Shown here: in pieces, positions 1 through 7,415 of the stretch
Numbering within the stretch: position 1 is the first letter of the stretch
Layout of the letters: each line of letters opens with the position of its first letter
IMG/VR virus record: IMGVR_UViG_3300046000_010980
Coordinates: 1 to 33,360 of that record
Strand: one strand, 5' to 3'
Source of the DNA: a virus
Length of the DNA: 33,360 nt
Notes under the pieces: model-generated
The model's database searches: none
What the model was told of the DNA's origin: nothing
Seen by the model: only the letters and a program-made list of their open reading frames with translations
Translations under genes and position numbers: made by a program

Positions 1-549
1 ATAATGTCAGTTAACATAGGTAAGGAAACTTTTATAGGACGTATTATAGATGCAGATGATCGTAATAATAGATTGGGGCTTAACGATTTAAAGGCTAAAG
101 ATCCTAAAGAATTATTATTAGTTGAAAATGCTAAACGTAAACAAACTAATGTTGAAGCAGGAGTACTTGTAGGTATTATCGAATCTCAAAATTTAGCGGT
201 TGCAGCAAATGGTTCAATGTTTAGAACAGATAAAGAATCAGTATTATCTACTATTTTAAAGAAATGGTTTGAAGAAAGAGTACTATATAAAAACAGAATG
301 AAAACTGCTTATAAAGCAGGAGATAAAGAAAAAGGTGAATATAATCACTTAATGCAATACACAATGAAAATTTTATTAAATAGTTTATATGGAGCCACAG
401 CATTACCTTCATTTAGATATGGAATGAATCTTGCTATATTAAGTGAAGCTATTACTTTATCAGGACACAGAATTATTCAAGAATCAGCTTTATGTGCTAA
501 TAGGCATATGAACAAAGTAATTAGAAACGAAATTAAATTAGAGATATAA
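1..549 (+). CDS. 43: Family B DNA polymerase, N-terminal piece (T4 gp43-like), 5' end outside window
   Basis: This piece carries the palm and fingers of a T4-type replicative DNA polymerase, which copies phage DNA at the fork. The reading frame is open to the first base, so the exonuclease domain presumably lies upstream. Visible features are an opening stretch like the gp43 'INI..ETI.G' region, a basic fingers helix, and the motif B signature KILLNSLYGA near residue 123 followed by FRYGMNLA. The frame stops after HMNKVIRNEIKLEI, before the catalytic YxDTDS motif, which lies in the gene starting at 812. The stop overlaps the next start (TAATG), which suggests translational coupling. The family is clear. 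That the product works as a two-chain enzyme is inference. Confidence 0.9.
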   Translation: MMSVNIGKETFIGRIIDADDRNNRLGLNDLKAKDPKELLLVENAKRKQTNVEAGVLVGIIESQNLAVAANGSMFRTDKESVLSTILKKWFEERVLYKNRMKTAYKAGDKEKGEYNHLMQYTMKILLNSLYGATALPSFRYGMNLAILSEAITLSGHRIIQESALCANRHMNKVIRNEIKLEI

Positions 550-812
550 TGGCATTATCAGCACAAGCAATCCGAAAAGAAACAACTATTATAGTTGATG
601 GTCAAAGAATACCTAAAGATGAATTGATTGAAATAAGCCGAGGTTGGAGCGATATTCAAGAAAATTTCTTTAGAAAAATGCTTCATCAAGGTGGGGAATT
701 TAAAATAAAGGGTGTATCTTATCACATCAAACCCGCTGAAGCACTTTTAACTTCACGTGGAGAAAAAGATTGTGGTATAATAACAGTACCTGGAGAAGAT
801 AGTAGATTTTAA
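549..812 (+). CDS. Unknown 87-residue protein inserted between the two polymerase pieces
   Basis: This gene sits exactly between polymerase motifs B and C and overlaps both neighbours through TAATG junctions. I do not recognise the family. The product is charged, with a predicted helix around residues 25-48 (ISRGWSDIQENFFRKML) and a short beta-like segment FKIKGVSYHIKP. It shows no GIY-YIG, LAGLIDADG or HNH motif, so the usual homing-endonuclease explanation for a split T4-type polymerase gene cannot be read directly from it. It also lacks intein splice-junction residues. It could be a passenger gene, a very small mobile endonuclease, or a factor bound to the split polymerase. Confidence 0.75.
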   Translation: MALSAQAIRKETTIIVDGQRIPKDELIEISRGWSDIQENFFRKMLHQGGEFKIKGVSYHIKPAEALLTSRGEKDCGIITVPGEDSRF

Positions 813-1747
813 TGAAACATTTAGAAGAAACCCCTTGGTGGATCTGTGATCCCGATGATATCAACTACTGTGCCTATGTGGATACAGATAGTAACTATTT
901 TAATGCCGAACCCCTACTACTTCATCTTTATCCTAATTTTGCAGAATTTAGTGATGCTGAAAAAGATGATATTTTAGAGAAGGTAGCACTTAAGTATCAA
1001 GATATCATTACCAATCATTATAACATTTTAGCTAAAGAATGTTTTAATGTTGATGAACATCGTCTTGAAATGAAAACCGAATGTGTTATTCGTTCAGCTT
1101 ATTTTAGAGCTACAAGAAGATATGCTCAATGGATTACTAAACAGGAGGGTATTGCTAAAGAAACTTTAGATATTAAAGGTTTAGAGTTTATGAAAGCTAA
1201 CTTTCCACCTATTTTAGGAGAATTCTTCAATGATATTTTAAAACAAGTTCTAAAAGGAGCTTCACATAGTCATATTTTAGAACAAATTAAAGTATTTAAA
1301 AAACAAATCTTAGATAATACTATTCCTCTTAACAGATTAGGTAATCCAACTGCTGTTAAGAAATTAGAAAAATACTCAGGTAAGAATGCTCGAGCAGGAG
1401 AGATGTTTACTGAAATTCTTAAAGGTGCACCTGCATCTGTTCGAGCAACTATTCGTTATAATGATTTATTAAGATTATGGCAATTAGATAAAAAACATAA
1501 TTACATTACTCAAGCAGATAAAGTAAAATGGATTTATTTAAAAGATAATCCATATAAAATTGAAGCATTAGCCTTTTTTGATTATGATATGCCTGATAAG
1601 ATAAATGAATTTTTAGCTAAGTATGCTGATAGGCAAAAAATATTTGATTCTATATTGTTAAACAAATTAGAAGGATTTTTTAGTGATTTAGAATGGAATT
1701 TAGATTTAAATCCTTATAAAAAAGCATTTGATTTTTTTGAAGTTTAA
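812..1747 (+). CDS. 43: Family B DNA polymerase, C-terminal piece (T4 gp43-like)
   Basis: This piece supplies the catalytic motif C and the thumb of the replicative polymerase. YVDTDS at residues 22-27 holds the metal-binding aspartates. ATRRYAQW near residue 104 matches the KKRYA motif of T4 gp43, followed by LDIKGLEFMKA. The C-terminus ends in KKAFDFFEV, resembling the short hydrophobic clamp-binding tail of gp43 (DFLFG). The start overlaps the preceding stop (TAATG), and the first 20 residues continue the segment interrupted at the end of the N-terminal piece. It must pair with that piece to polymerise DNA, because neither has both motifs. The sliding clamp gene follows after 23 bases. Confidence 0.9.
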   Translation: MKHLEETPWWICDPDDINYCAYVDTDSNYFNAEPLLLHLYPNFAEFSDAEKDDILEKVALKYQDIITNHYNILAKECFNVDEHRLEMKTECVIRSAYFRATRRYAQWITKQEGIAKETLDIKGLEFMKANFPPILGEFFNDILKQVLKGASHSHILEQIKVFKKQILDNTIPLNRLGNPTAVKKLEKYSGKNARAGEMFTEILKGAPASVRATIRYNDLLRLWQLDKKHNYITQADKVKWIYLKDNPYKIEALAFFDYDMPDKINEFLAKYADRQKIFDSILLNKLEGFFSDLEWNLDLNPYKKAFDFFEV

Positions 1748-1770
1748 AAAAGAAATATTATATTACAGTT

Positions 1771-2493
1771 ATGATAAATAAAAATATATTACAGAGCGTT
1801 ATTTCAAAATATCACTTAGGTGGACGTCACAATCGAGTAAAATGGAGAATTAAGGATAATACATTAACTATTTTTGCTAGTGAAGGAGGTAGAGCATGTA
1901 AAGTTGTTCTTGATAATTTCCCACTACAAGATAGTGAGTTAGGAATTTTTGATACTGATAAATTAACTAAATTATTATCTATTACTAATGGTGATTTAAT
2001 GTTATCTTTACAAGGTAGAAAAGAATTATATACCATTTTAGATATTGCTGATGCCAATTTTGATTTAACCTACACATTAGCTGATTCCTTAACTATAGGA
2101 AAAGCACAGTGGGTGAGTGACCCTGATTCATTTGAAGTTGAATTAGAATTAGATCAATCTGATATAGGTCATATTATTAAAGCTAAAAGTGCATTGCCTG
2201 AATCTCAGAATATGCAAATTACTACTAAATTAGATACAGATGGTAATCAAATCTGTGAATTCATATTTGGTGATATATCAGGTTATTCAAATAAAATTAC
2301 TTACAAAATTCAAGGTAAAATAACTAAAGATAATTTAATAATCCCATTTGATTCAAACGTGATTAAAGATATTTTTAATGCTAATAAAGATATGACTTCT
2401 GCTTTATTAAAATTATCTGAAAAAGGATTATTAAAATTAGAATTTGAAGGTGAAGGAATTATAAGTACATATTATATTTTAAGAAACGAATAA
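1771..2493 (+). CDS. 45: Sliding clamp (T4 gp45-like)
   Basis: The product should be the ring-shaped processivity clamp that holds the polymerase on DNA; in T4 the trimeric clamp also activates late transcription. The length is 240 residues against 228 for T4 gp45. Similarity is visible in IFDTDKLTKLLSITNGD (T4: IYDLNGFLGILSLVNDD) and in the C-terminal LKLEFEGEGIISTYYIL (T4: VKFEGEHANYVVAL). The gene directly follows the polymerase, consistent with a replication operon, while the clamp-loader genes lie 3.3 kb downstream behind the chaperone block. Sequence identity to T4 is low, so the call rests on these patches, length and context. Confidence 0.85.
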   Translation: MINKNILQSVISKYHLGGRHNRVKWRIKDNTLTIFASEGGRACKVVLDNFPLQDSELGIFDTDKLTKLLSITNGDLMLSLQGRKELYTILDIADANFDLTYTLADSLTIGKAQWVSDPDSFEVELELDQSDIGHIIKAKSALPESQNMQITTKLDTDGNQICEFIFGDISGYSNKITYKIQGKITKDNLIIPFDSNVIKDIFNANKDMTSALLKLSEKGLLKLEFEGEGIISTYYILRNE

Positions 2494-2497
2494 AAAA

Positions 2498-2529
2498 TTG
2501 ACTTTTCCCTATACTCTATATATGTATCA
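2498..2529 (+). promoter_or_regulatory. Possible promoter upstream of hsp20
   Basis: TTG at 2498-2500 is followed after exactly 20 bases by TATGTATCA at 2521-2529. This is the spacing of the other promoters in the window, but the -7 box deviates (TATGTATC instead of TATATTTAC). It would give hsp20 a leader of roughly 80 bases. The evidence is spacing and position only. Confidence 0.45.
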
Positions 2530-2612
2530 TAAAGTAACTAGTAGCTGGAGCACAAGTTATATTTTAATAAATTATTTAACCGCGATCTTAGGACGCATAA
2601 ACGTAAATCGAT

Positions 2613-3014
2613 ATGAGTACAAACTTTAATGAATTTGACATTCTATTCCACAATGCATTTTTCCCAACAAGTGGATTCGGCTCTGCCAAAACAACAAAAC
2701 AACCCCATCCCTTAAACATTTTTTACGACGAAACAGGACTATTTTTTGAAGTAGCTTGCACCGGTCTTACTAAAAGTGATGTAAAAATAGATATCGAAGA
2801 CGATATTCTAACAATTAGTTATAACAAACCAGAAGAAGAATTACATCCTGGTACTATCCATAGAGGGTTATCTAAAAAATCCTTTAATTTATCCTATAAA
2901 ATTTCATCTAAATTTAATCTTCCAGAGGCTGAAGCTAAACTGGAAAATGGTTTATTAGAAATTTTCATCCCAATTTCCGAGTCAGCAAAACCTAAAACTT
3001 TAAAAATAAAGTAA
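2613..3014 (+). CDS. Small heat-shock protein, Hsp20/alpha-crystallin family
   Basis: This is an ATP-independent holdase that binds unfolding proteins, probably for hand-over to refolding chaperones. The 133 residues show a short N-terminal arm (FDILFHNAFFP), an alpha-crystallin domain from about residue 33 (PLNIFYDETGLFFEVACTGLTKSDVKIDIED), the family hallmark A-x-LENGLLEIFIP near residue 107, and a C-terminal IxI-like tail (LKIK). Small heat-shock genes are known in T4-like cyanophages. Here GroES and GroEL genes follow within 700 bases, which suggests a phage folding module. A 10-base inverted repeat flanks the gene (2544-2553 and 3033-3042). A TTG-N20 promoter and a long leader lie upstream. 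Confidence 0.92.
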   Translation: MSTNFNEFDILFHNAFFPTSGFGSAKTTKQPHPLNIFYDETGLFFEVACTGLTKSDVKIDIEDDILTISYNKPEEELHPGTIHRGLSKKSFNLSYKISSKFNLPEAEAKLENGLLEIFIPISESAKPKTLKIK

Positions 3015-3028
3015 TAGTAATTGCAAAA

Positions 3029-3053
3029 AAACGTGCTCCAGCACAAGTTTTTT
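3029..3053 (+). terminator. Intrinsic terminator after hsp20
   Basis: GTGC (3033-3036) pairs with GCAC (3041-3044) around a TCCA loop. AAAC before it can pair with GTTT after a two-base bulge, and a run of T follows. The T-run lies in the spacer of the next promoter. Confidence 0.6.
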
Positions 3054-3064
3054 CGTATATTTAC
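3033..3064 (+). promoter_or_regulatory. Bacteroidota-type promoter for the chaperonin operon
   Basis: The -7 box TATATTTAC is at 3056-3064, preceded by TTCG as at most promoters here. The -33 position (3033-3035) reads GTG rather than TTG, so the upstream half is weak. It faces the 3089 gene and groES-groEL. Confidence 0.65.
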
Positions 3065-3088
3065 GTACACTTAAAAAATTAGTTATAG

Positions 3089-3406
3089 ATGACAACACGT
3101 AGAAAATCAATCCAGGTAATTAGAGATCCTTTGTTAGAACCTTTTTTCATCACAAGAGATGAATATAGTTTTACCATTAAACAAGTAATCGAATCAGATT
3201 CTGATCACTTTAGATCTAAAGGTAAAAGCAAGACATATGAAAAGTCTTTATATTACTTTTCTGATTTTGGCCGCGCTATTAATAAAATAGCAGAATTAAA
3301 ATCTAATTTAGAAGATTACAACAGTTTAAAAGAGTTTATTGAAAATTATCAAACAATTAGTAACCAAATTAAAGATTATACAAATGAAATTAGAAGCACT
3401 ATTTGA
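3089..3406 (+). CDS. Unknown 105-residue protein
   Basis: I do not recognise this protein. It is basic at the N-terminus (MTTRRKSIQVIRD), has a central segment TRDEYSFTIKQVI with serine-rich surroundings, and ends in a predicted helical or coiled-coil region with many K, E and N residues. It is the first gene behind the promoter at 3033-3064, and its last 23 bases overlap the start of groES in another frame, so the two are probably co-translated. A link to the chaperonins is suggested only by this arrangement. Confidence 0.75.
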   Translation: MTTRRKSIQVIRDPLLEPFFITRDEYSFTIKQVIESDSDHFRSKGKSKTYEKSLYYFSDFGRAINKIAELKSNLEDYNSLKEFIENYQTISNQIKDYTNEIRSTI

Positions 3407-3683
3407 TGCAGTTATCGTTAAGCCCATTGAGAGCGAAGAAACCGTTTACGGAAATATTATCGTTCCAGATATGGGGAAAGACAAAAATGAGTATGCCGAA
3501 ATAATTGCTGTAGGCCCAGGAAAACCCACTTTTACAGGTGATTTTATTCCAACAGTATTAAAAGTAGGAGATAGAGTAGTATTACCTACGATGGGATTTA
3601 CAAAATTACCATTTCAAGGAGAAGAATACTATGTTGGACCTGAAAACCAGATTTTGGCTAAAGTAACACAAGAAGAAAAATAA
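3384..3683 (+). CDS. groES: GroES-like co-chaperonin
   Basis: The product should form the heptameric lid that closes the GroEL chamber. I chose the ATG at 3384 because MKLEALFDAVIVKPI aligns with the start of GroES proteins; a longer frame from 3339 adds 15 residues that lie inside the upstream gene. At 99 residues it has normal length. The mobile-loop region reads ETVYGNIIVPDMGKDK (usual core GGIVL), followed by AEIIAVGPGK, LKVGDRVVLPTMG and a C-terminal ILAKV. T4 encodes its own lid (gp31) to fold its capsid protein on host GroEL. Here the lid gene lies 5 bases ahead of a phage GroEL gene, so the pair is probably dedicated. Confidence 0.93.
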   Translation: MKLEALFDAVIVKPIESEETVYGNIIVPDMGKDKNEYAEIIAVGPGKPTFTGDFIPTVLKVGDRVVLPTMGFTKLPFQGEEYYVGPENQILAKVTQEEK

Positions 3684-3688
3684 AATTT

Positions 3689-5326
3689 ATGGAAAGAAAA
3701 ATAGAATTCGGTAAAAACGCTAGAATTAATCTAGTACGAGGTATTGATAAATTAGCAGATGCTGTAGTTTCAACATTAGGTCCTAATGGTCGTAATGTTG
3801 TAATTTTTAGAGGTAATGGAGAAGTTCCTCAATCAACAAAAGATGGTGTTACAGTAGCTAAATCTATAGTTTTAGATAATCCAAGTGAAGAATTAGGGGT
3901 ACTATTACTTAAACAAGCAGCTATTAATACAGCCAATAAAGCAGGAGATGGAACTACAACTTCAACTTTATTAGCACGCGAAATTATTAAAGCAGGTTTA
4001 AATAGCCTTGATAATGGTGAAAATGCAGTTAAAATTAAAAGAGAAATTGATGACGCAGTTAAAATTGTTATCTCTAATCTTAGAAACAATCTGTCAGAAG
4101 ATATTTCAGATGAAGGTCAATTAGAACAAATTGCTTCAATTTCTGCAAATAATGATTTAGAAACCGGTAAATTAATTGCTTCTGCAATTGAAAAAGTAGG
4201 TTTAGAAGGGGTTGTTCATATTGAAGAATCTAAAACTGGAGATACTTATCTTGAAACAGTTGAAGGTATGCAATTCGATAGAGGTTATAAATCACCTTAT
4301 TTTGTTACAGATAATAACTCAATGTCATCTGTATTAGAAAACCCAGCTATCTTAATTTTAGATACTAGATTAAACACAGTAAAAGAATTACTTCCAATTT
4401 TAGAAGCAGTTTCAGCTCAAGGAAAATCATTATTAATTATTGCTGAAGATATTGACAATGAAGCACTTGCTACCCTTATTGTTAATAAAATGAGAGGTAC
4501 AATTAATGTTTGTGCTGTTAAAGCCCCAGATTTTGGAGATCGTAGAAAACTTATCTTAGAAGATATTGCTATTACAACAGGTGGCCAAGTATTTTCCAAA
4601 GAAAAAGGAATGAAACTTGACCGTTTTGATTGGGCTTGGTTTGGTTCAGCTAGAAAAGCTACAATTACTAAAGATCAAACAACTATTGTTGATGGTAAAG
4701 GTGATGTTGAAAGAATTACTTCAAGAATTGAAGAATTACAAGCTCAACTTGAAAAATCAACTACTCCTTACGAAACTGAACAATTACAAAACAGACTTGC
4801 TAAATTTGTTGGTGGTGTAGCTATTATTCATGTTGGTGGTAACACTGAAACTGAAATGTTAGAGAAAAAAGATAGAGTTGATGATGCTTTACATGCTACA
4901 AAAGCTGCCATAGCCGAAGGTATTTTACCAGGTGGGGGTGTTGCTTTATTAGTTGCTTCTCAAGGTCTAGATCTTAGTAAAAAAGGTCATAGCATTGTAG
5001 CTAAAGCTTGTTCAAAACCATTTGAACAAATTTTAATTAATGCAGGTTATGATATTGCTCAAACTGCAATTTTAGGAAAATACAAAGTATTAGAATCAGG
5101 TAATAATTGGAACGGTGTTGATGTAGAATCAGGAGAAATTGTTAACTTTAAAGAAAGAGGTATTATTGACCCAACTAAAGTAACAAGATTAGCTCTAGAA
5201 AATGCTGCCTCAATTGCTGGAACTATTTTATTAACTGAGTGTACTATTACTCAAGATAAAAGTGCTGAAGAAAGAATGAGAGTGCTTCAATCAAATGCTT
5301 CTCAAGGTGCTGGAATGGATTATTAA
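3689..5326 (+). CDS. groEL: GroEL chaperonin (Hsp60), full length
   Basis: The product should form the double-ring ATP-driven folding chamber. At 545 residues it matches bacterial GroEL. All three domains are recognisable: equatorial with LGPNGRNV and the nucleotide-binding GDGTTT (residues 86-91), apical with ETVEGMQFDRGYKSPYFVT and VKAPDFGDRRK, and the return segment RVDDALHATKAAIAEGILPGGG carrying the catalytic aspartate region. The C-terminus ends GAGMDY instead of the GGM repeats of E. coli GroEL. No frameshift or lost motif is seen, so it looks functional. A complete GroEL is uncommon in phages, most of which borrow the host's. A phage GroEL could tailor the chamber to capsid proteins or work when host synthesis is off. 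Confidence 0.97.
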   Translation: MERKIEFGKNARINLVRGIDKLADAVVSTLGPNGRNVVIFRGNGEVPQSTKDGVTVAKSIVLDNPSEELGVLLLKQAAINTANKAGDGTTTSTLLAREIIKAGLNSLDNGENAVKIKREIDDAVKIVISNLRNNLSEDISDEGQLEQIASISANNDLETGKLIASAIEKVGLEGVVHIEESKTGDTYLETVEGMQFDRGYKSPYFVTDNNSMSSVLENPAILILDTRLNTVKELLPILEAVSAQGKSLLIIAEDIDNEALATLIVNKMRGTINVCAVKAPDFGDRRKLILEDIAITTGGQVFSKEKGMKLDRFDWAWFGSARKATITKDQTTIVDGKGDVERITSRIEELQAQLEKSTTPYETEQLQNRLAKFVGGVAIIHVGGNTETEMLEKKDRVDDALHATKAAIAEGILPGGGVALLVASQGLDLSKKGHSIVAKACSKPFEQILINAGYDIAQTAILGKYKVLESGNNWNGVDVESGEIVNFKERGIIDPTKVTRLALENAASIAGTILLTECTITQDKSAEERMRVLQSNASQGAGMDY

Positions 5327-5344
5327 TCAAATTTAAATTAAAAA

Positions 5345-5515
5345 ATGGAAAAACAACAATTATTCGAACAAATTGAAGGGTTATATACCCAATTTCAAGA
5401 TGAACATGCAGGTACTACAAAGGCATCAGCTCAACGTGCTAGAAAAGCATTAAGCAGTATCAAAAAATTAATCTCGGCATACAATAAAGCTTCTGTTACT
5501 GAGAGTAAAAAGTAA
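5345..5515 (+). CDS. Small Hc1-like histone protein
   Basis: This 56-residue gene starts 18 bases after groEL. It reads MEKQQLFEQIEGLYTQFQ at the start and continues with an A/K/R-rich helix (ASAQRARKALSSIKKLI). That layout, a short helical N-terminus then a lysine/arginine-alanine helix with the RARKAL..IKKL pattern, resembles the histone H1-like Hc1 family proteins common in Bacteroidota, which bind DNA nonspecifically. It could compact phage DNA or modulate the host nucleoid. It is the last gene before the terminator at 5521, so it is probably transcribed with groES-groEL. The family call is by pattern recall only. Confidence 0.7.
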   Translation: MEKQQLFEQIEGLYTQFQDEHAGTTKASAQRARKALSSIKKLISAYNKASVTESKK

Positions 5516-5520
5516 AATAT

Positions 5521-5551
5521 GTGGGGGAGCTTGTCTTCCCCACTTAATTTT
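5521..5551 (+). terminator. Intrinsic terminator of the chaperonin operon
   Basis: A 9-bp stem, GTGGGGGAG (5521-5529) with CTTCCCCAC (5535-5543) including one G-U pair, has a five-base loop and is followed by TTAATTTT. The following promoter's TTG lies in the loop. Confidence 0.85.
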
Positions 5552-5562
5552 CGTACATTTAC
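5531..5562 (+). promoter_or_regulatory. Bacteroidota-type promoter for the clamp-loader operon
   Basis: TTG at 5531-5533, a spacer of 20 bases, and TACATTTAC at 5554-5562. The next ATG is at 5566, only four bases beyond the -7 box, so the transcript may start at or next to the start codon. Confidence 0.8.
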
Positions 5563-5565
5563 AAT

Positions 5566-5838
5566 ATGAAAAATCAAGAAACACAGATTATAGAACAAAA
5601 TATTTTAATTGCTCGTCGTGTACCACCTGGTGATAGATGGCGTTTAGTTGCTAATGAACCTGATGGTCAAGTACATAAGACTTTAACTGATACTTTAGAA
5701 GCTTATATGACTAAAACAGGATTTAGAGGTGAATATAGATTAGCCCCTTTAAAAGGTGAGTTATTTGCTATTTCATCTGAAGAAAAAGAAATAGAAAAAC
5801 CTAAAGAACAGAAATTTTCAATTTACGGAGAGTACTAA
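5566..5838 (+). CDS. Unknown 90-residue protein ahead of the clamp loader
   Basis: I do not recognise this protein. It has a central segment RRVPPGDRWRLVANEPDGQVHKTL, a predicted helix around TLEAYMTKTGF, then LAPLKGELFAISSEEKEIEKP and a charged C-terminal tail. The start codon is almost on top of the predicted transcription start, so translation may be leaderless; the next ATG would remove half of the protein. The stop at 5838 directly abuts the gp44 start at 5839, so it belongs to the replication operon and may have an accessory role there. Confidence 0.75.
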   Translation: MKNQETQIIEQNILIARRVPPGDRWRLVANEPDGQVHKTLTDTLEAYMTKTGFRGEYRLAPLKGELFAISSEEKEIEKPKEQKFSIYGEY

Positions 5839-6747
5839 ATGAAAGAACATAGTTTATTAGTAGAAAAATATCGCCCTGATAATTTAGAAGGTTATGTAGG
5901 TAATGAGAATATCAAAAAAGTTATAGCACAATACTTAACACAAAATGATATTCAAAACCTTATATTCTACGGTCCCGCAGGTACAGGTAAAACCACATTA
6001 GCTAAAATTATAATCAATAATTTAGACTGCGACCACCTTTATATTAATGCCTCAGATGAAAGAGGTATTGAAACTATTAGAGAAAAAGTAACTGGTTTTG
6101 CAAGTGTAGCTTCATTCAAACCTTTAAAGGTTGTTATTTTAGATGAAGCTGATTTCTTAACAATCCAAGCACAAGCATCTTTACGTAATATTATTGAAAC
6201 GTTTTCACGTACTACTCGTTTTATTATGACTTGTAATTTTGTTGAGCGTATTATTGACCCATTACAATCAAGATGTCAGGTTCTTAAAATAGTTCCACCT
6301 ACTAAAAGTGATGTTGCTAAACATTTAGCTGGTATTTTAACATCAGAAAATATAAAATATACTGTAGAAGATCTTAAAGTTATAGTAAACCAATACTATC
6401 CAGACTTACGTAAATGTATTAATACTTTGCAGTTATCCACGGTAGATAATACAATTGAATTGGATACTAATATACTTGTATCATCAAATTATATTGGTAA
6501 GGTAATCGCAGAGTTACAAACCCCAAAACCATCATTTAAAAACATTCGTCAAATCGTTGCTGATTCGAATACTGATGATTTTGAGGAAATGTATAGAGCA
6601 TTATATGAGGAATCAAGTAGTTATATGCCTGGTAAAGAGGGTACAGTAGCTATTCTTATAAATGATCATCAATACAAAGCAAATTTTAGAATAGATAAAG
6701 AAATTTGTCTAATGTCATTAATTCAAAACTTAATAAATAATAAATAA
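5839..6747 (+). CDS. 44: Clamp-loader large subunit, AAA+ ATPase (T4 gp44-like)
   Basis: This ATPase opens the sliding clamp and loads it on primed DNA together with the small subunit (gp62). The N-terminal [17 protein letters not shown] is typical of RFC/gp44 proteins. Walker A is GPAGTGKT at residues 45-52, Walker B is VVILDEAD ending near 105, sensor 1 lies in FIMTCNF, and the arginine-finger SRC motif is at 144-146. The length of 302 residues is close to the 319 of T4 gp44. The gp62-like gene lies one gene downstream, so the T4 pairing is kept although the order is reversed relative to T4, where 62 precedes 44. Confidence 0.94.
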   Translation: MKEHSLLVEKYRPDNLEGYVGNENIKKVIAQYLTQNDIQNLIFYGPAGTGKTTLAKIIINNLDCDHLYINASDERGIETIREKVTGFASVASFKPLKVVILDEADFLTIQAQASLRNIIETFSRTTRFIMTCNFVERIIDPLQSRCQVLKIVPPTKSDVAKHLAGILTSENIKYTVEDLKVIVNQYYPDLRKCINTLQLSTVDNTIELDTNILVSSNYIGKVIAELQTPKPSFKNIRQIVADSNTDDFEEMYRALYEESSSYMPGKEGTVAILINDHQYKANFRIDKEICLMSLIQNLINNK

Positions 6748-6756
6748 TAAATAAAA

Positions 6757-7002
6757 ATGGAAAAACCACAACAACCACAACTTAACATTGATTTAAAATC
6801 AACTACAGGTATTAAAAACTCAGAAGGAAGTAGCTTATTTCAATCTGGAGTAATTCTTAGAAAAATCTCTAAATTCATCGCGGGAACAGAAAATGATGCT
6901 ATCATGCCTATCCCAGTATTTTTTGATCCTACAAATAATAAAATATTAGGAGAAGGTTTACCACCTGAATTAAGAGAAGAATTAGCTGACGAATTGTGCT
7001 AA
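6757..7002 (+). CDS. Unknown 81-residue protein between clamp-loader genes
   Basis: I cannot name this protein. It contains VILRKISKFIAGTENDAIMPIPVFFDP, a pattern I associate with a small conserved hypothetical protein of T4-like marine phages, where the flanks often carry zinc-binding cysteine pairs. Here only one cysteine is present, at the extreme C-terminus, so any zinc site has been lost. The stop overlaps the gp62-like start (TAATG), so it is embedded in the replication operon. Confidence 0.7.
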   Translation: MEKPQQPQLNIDLKSTTGIKNSEGSSLFQSGVILRKISKFIAGTENDAIMPIPVFFDPTNNKILGEGLPPELREELADELC

Positions 7003-7415
7003 TGAAAAATGTTTTTGATTGGTTAAAAGAAATCAATACCACCAAATCTGATCCCAATTCCTTCACTGAGAAGGATTGGGAGGTTTGGAATAGTTACATG
7101 GTACATCGTTTTCTAAGCCAAAATGAAGATTTTTTAGAATTAGTAAATGAGGTCCAAAGATTACCACCTCAAAATAAAAAAGAAATTTATTCAATTTATA
7201 GAGAATTTATCCCTAAAAATAATAAATGGAGTAAATATATTAAATCAAATATTAAACAACGTAATACTGATTTAATTAATCATTTAAAAGATTATTGGAT
7301 GTGTTCAAGTAAAGAGGTAAAAGATTATCTAGAATTTTTGGGGAACGACGAAGTTCTTCGTATATTAACCCATAGAGGAATTGAAAAAAAAGAAATTAAA
7401 ACATTATTAAAATGA
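7002..7415 (+). CDS. 62: Clamp-loader small subunit (T4 gp62-like, cyanophage type)
   Basis: The product should be the non-ATPase partner of gp44 in the clamp loader. I start it at the ATG at 7002, overlapping the previous stop (TAATG), rather than at an upstream GTG. The opening MKNVFDWLKEINTTKSD, then SYMVHRFLSQNEDFLELVN, FIPKNNKWSKYIKS and the C-terminal YLEFLGNDEVLRIL pattern match the short gp62 proteins of T4-like cyanophages, which are shorter than T4 gp62 (187 residues). Its position two genes after gp44 supports this. The call is from remembered family pattern plus context, without an alignment. Confidence 0.8.
   Translation: MKNVFDWLKEINTTKSDPNSFTEKDWEVWNSYMVHRFLSQNEDFLELVNEVQRLPPQNKKEIYSIYREFIPKNNKWSKYIKSNIKQRNTDLINHLKDYWMCSSKEVKDYLEFLGNDEVLRILTHRGIEKKEIKTLLK

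Noticed and set aside
549-812. Intein or intron in the polymerase gene
   Set aside because: There is no cysteine or serine at the expected splice start, no terminal His-Asn, and stop/start codons separate the parts. No group I intron core could be recognised in 264 bases that are themselves open.
2530-2612. RNA thermometer in the hsp20 leader
   Set aside because: Only four-base pairings near the start codon (CGAT with ATCG) were found, and no run of four U facing a ribosome site. Too weak to claim.
3339-3383. Longer GroES start at 3339
   Set aside because: It adds 15 residues unlike any GroES N-terminus and lies entirely inside the upstream gene; MKLEALFDAVIV at 3384 fits the family.
4617-4820. 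Open frame inside groEL
   Set aside because: It is a leucine/lysine-rich shadow of the GroEL frame.
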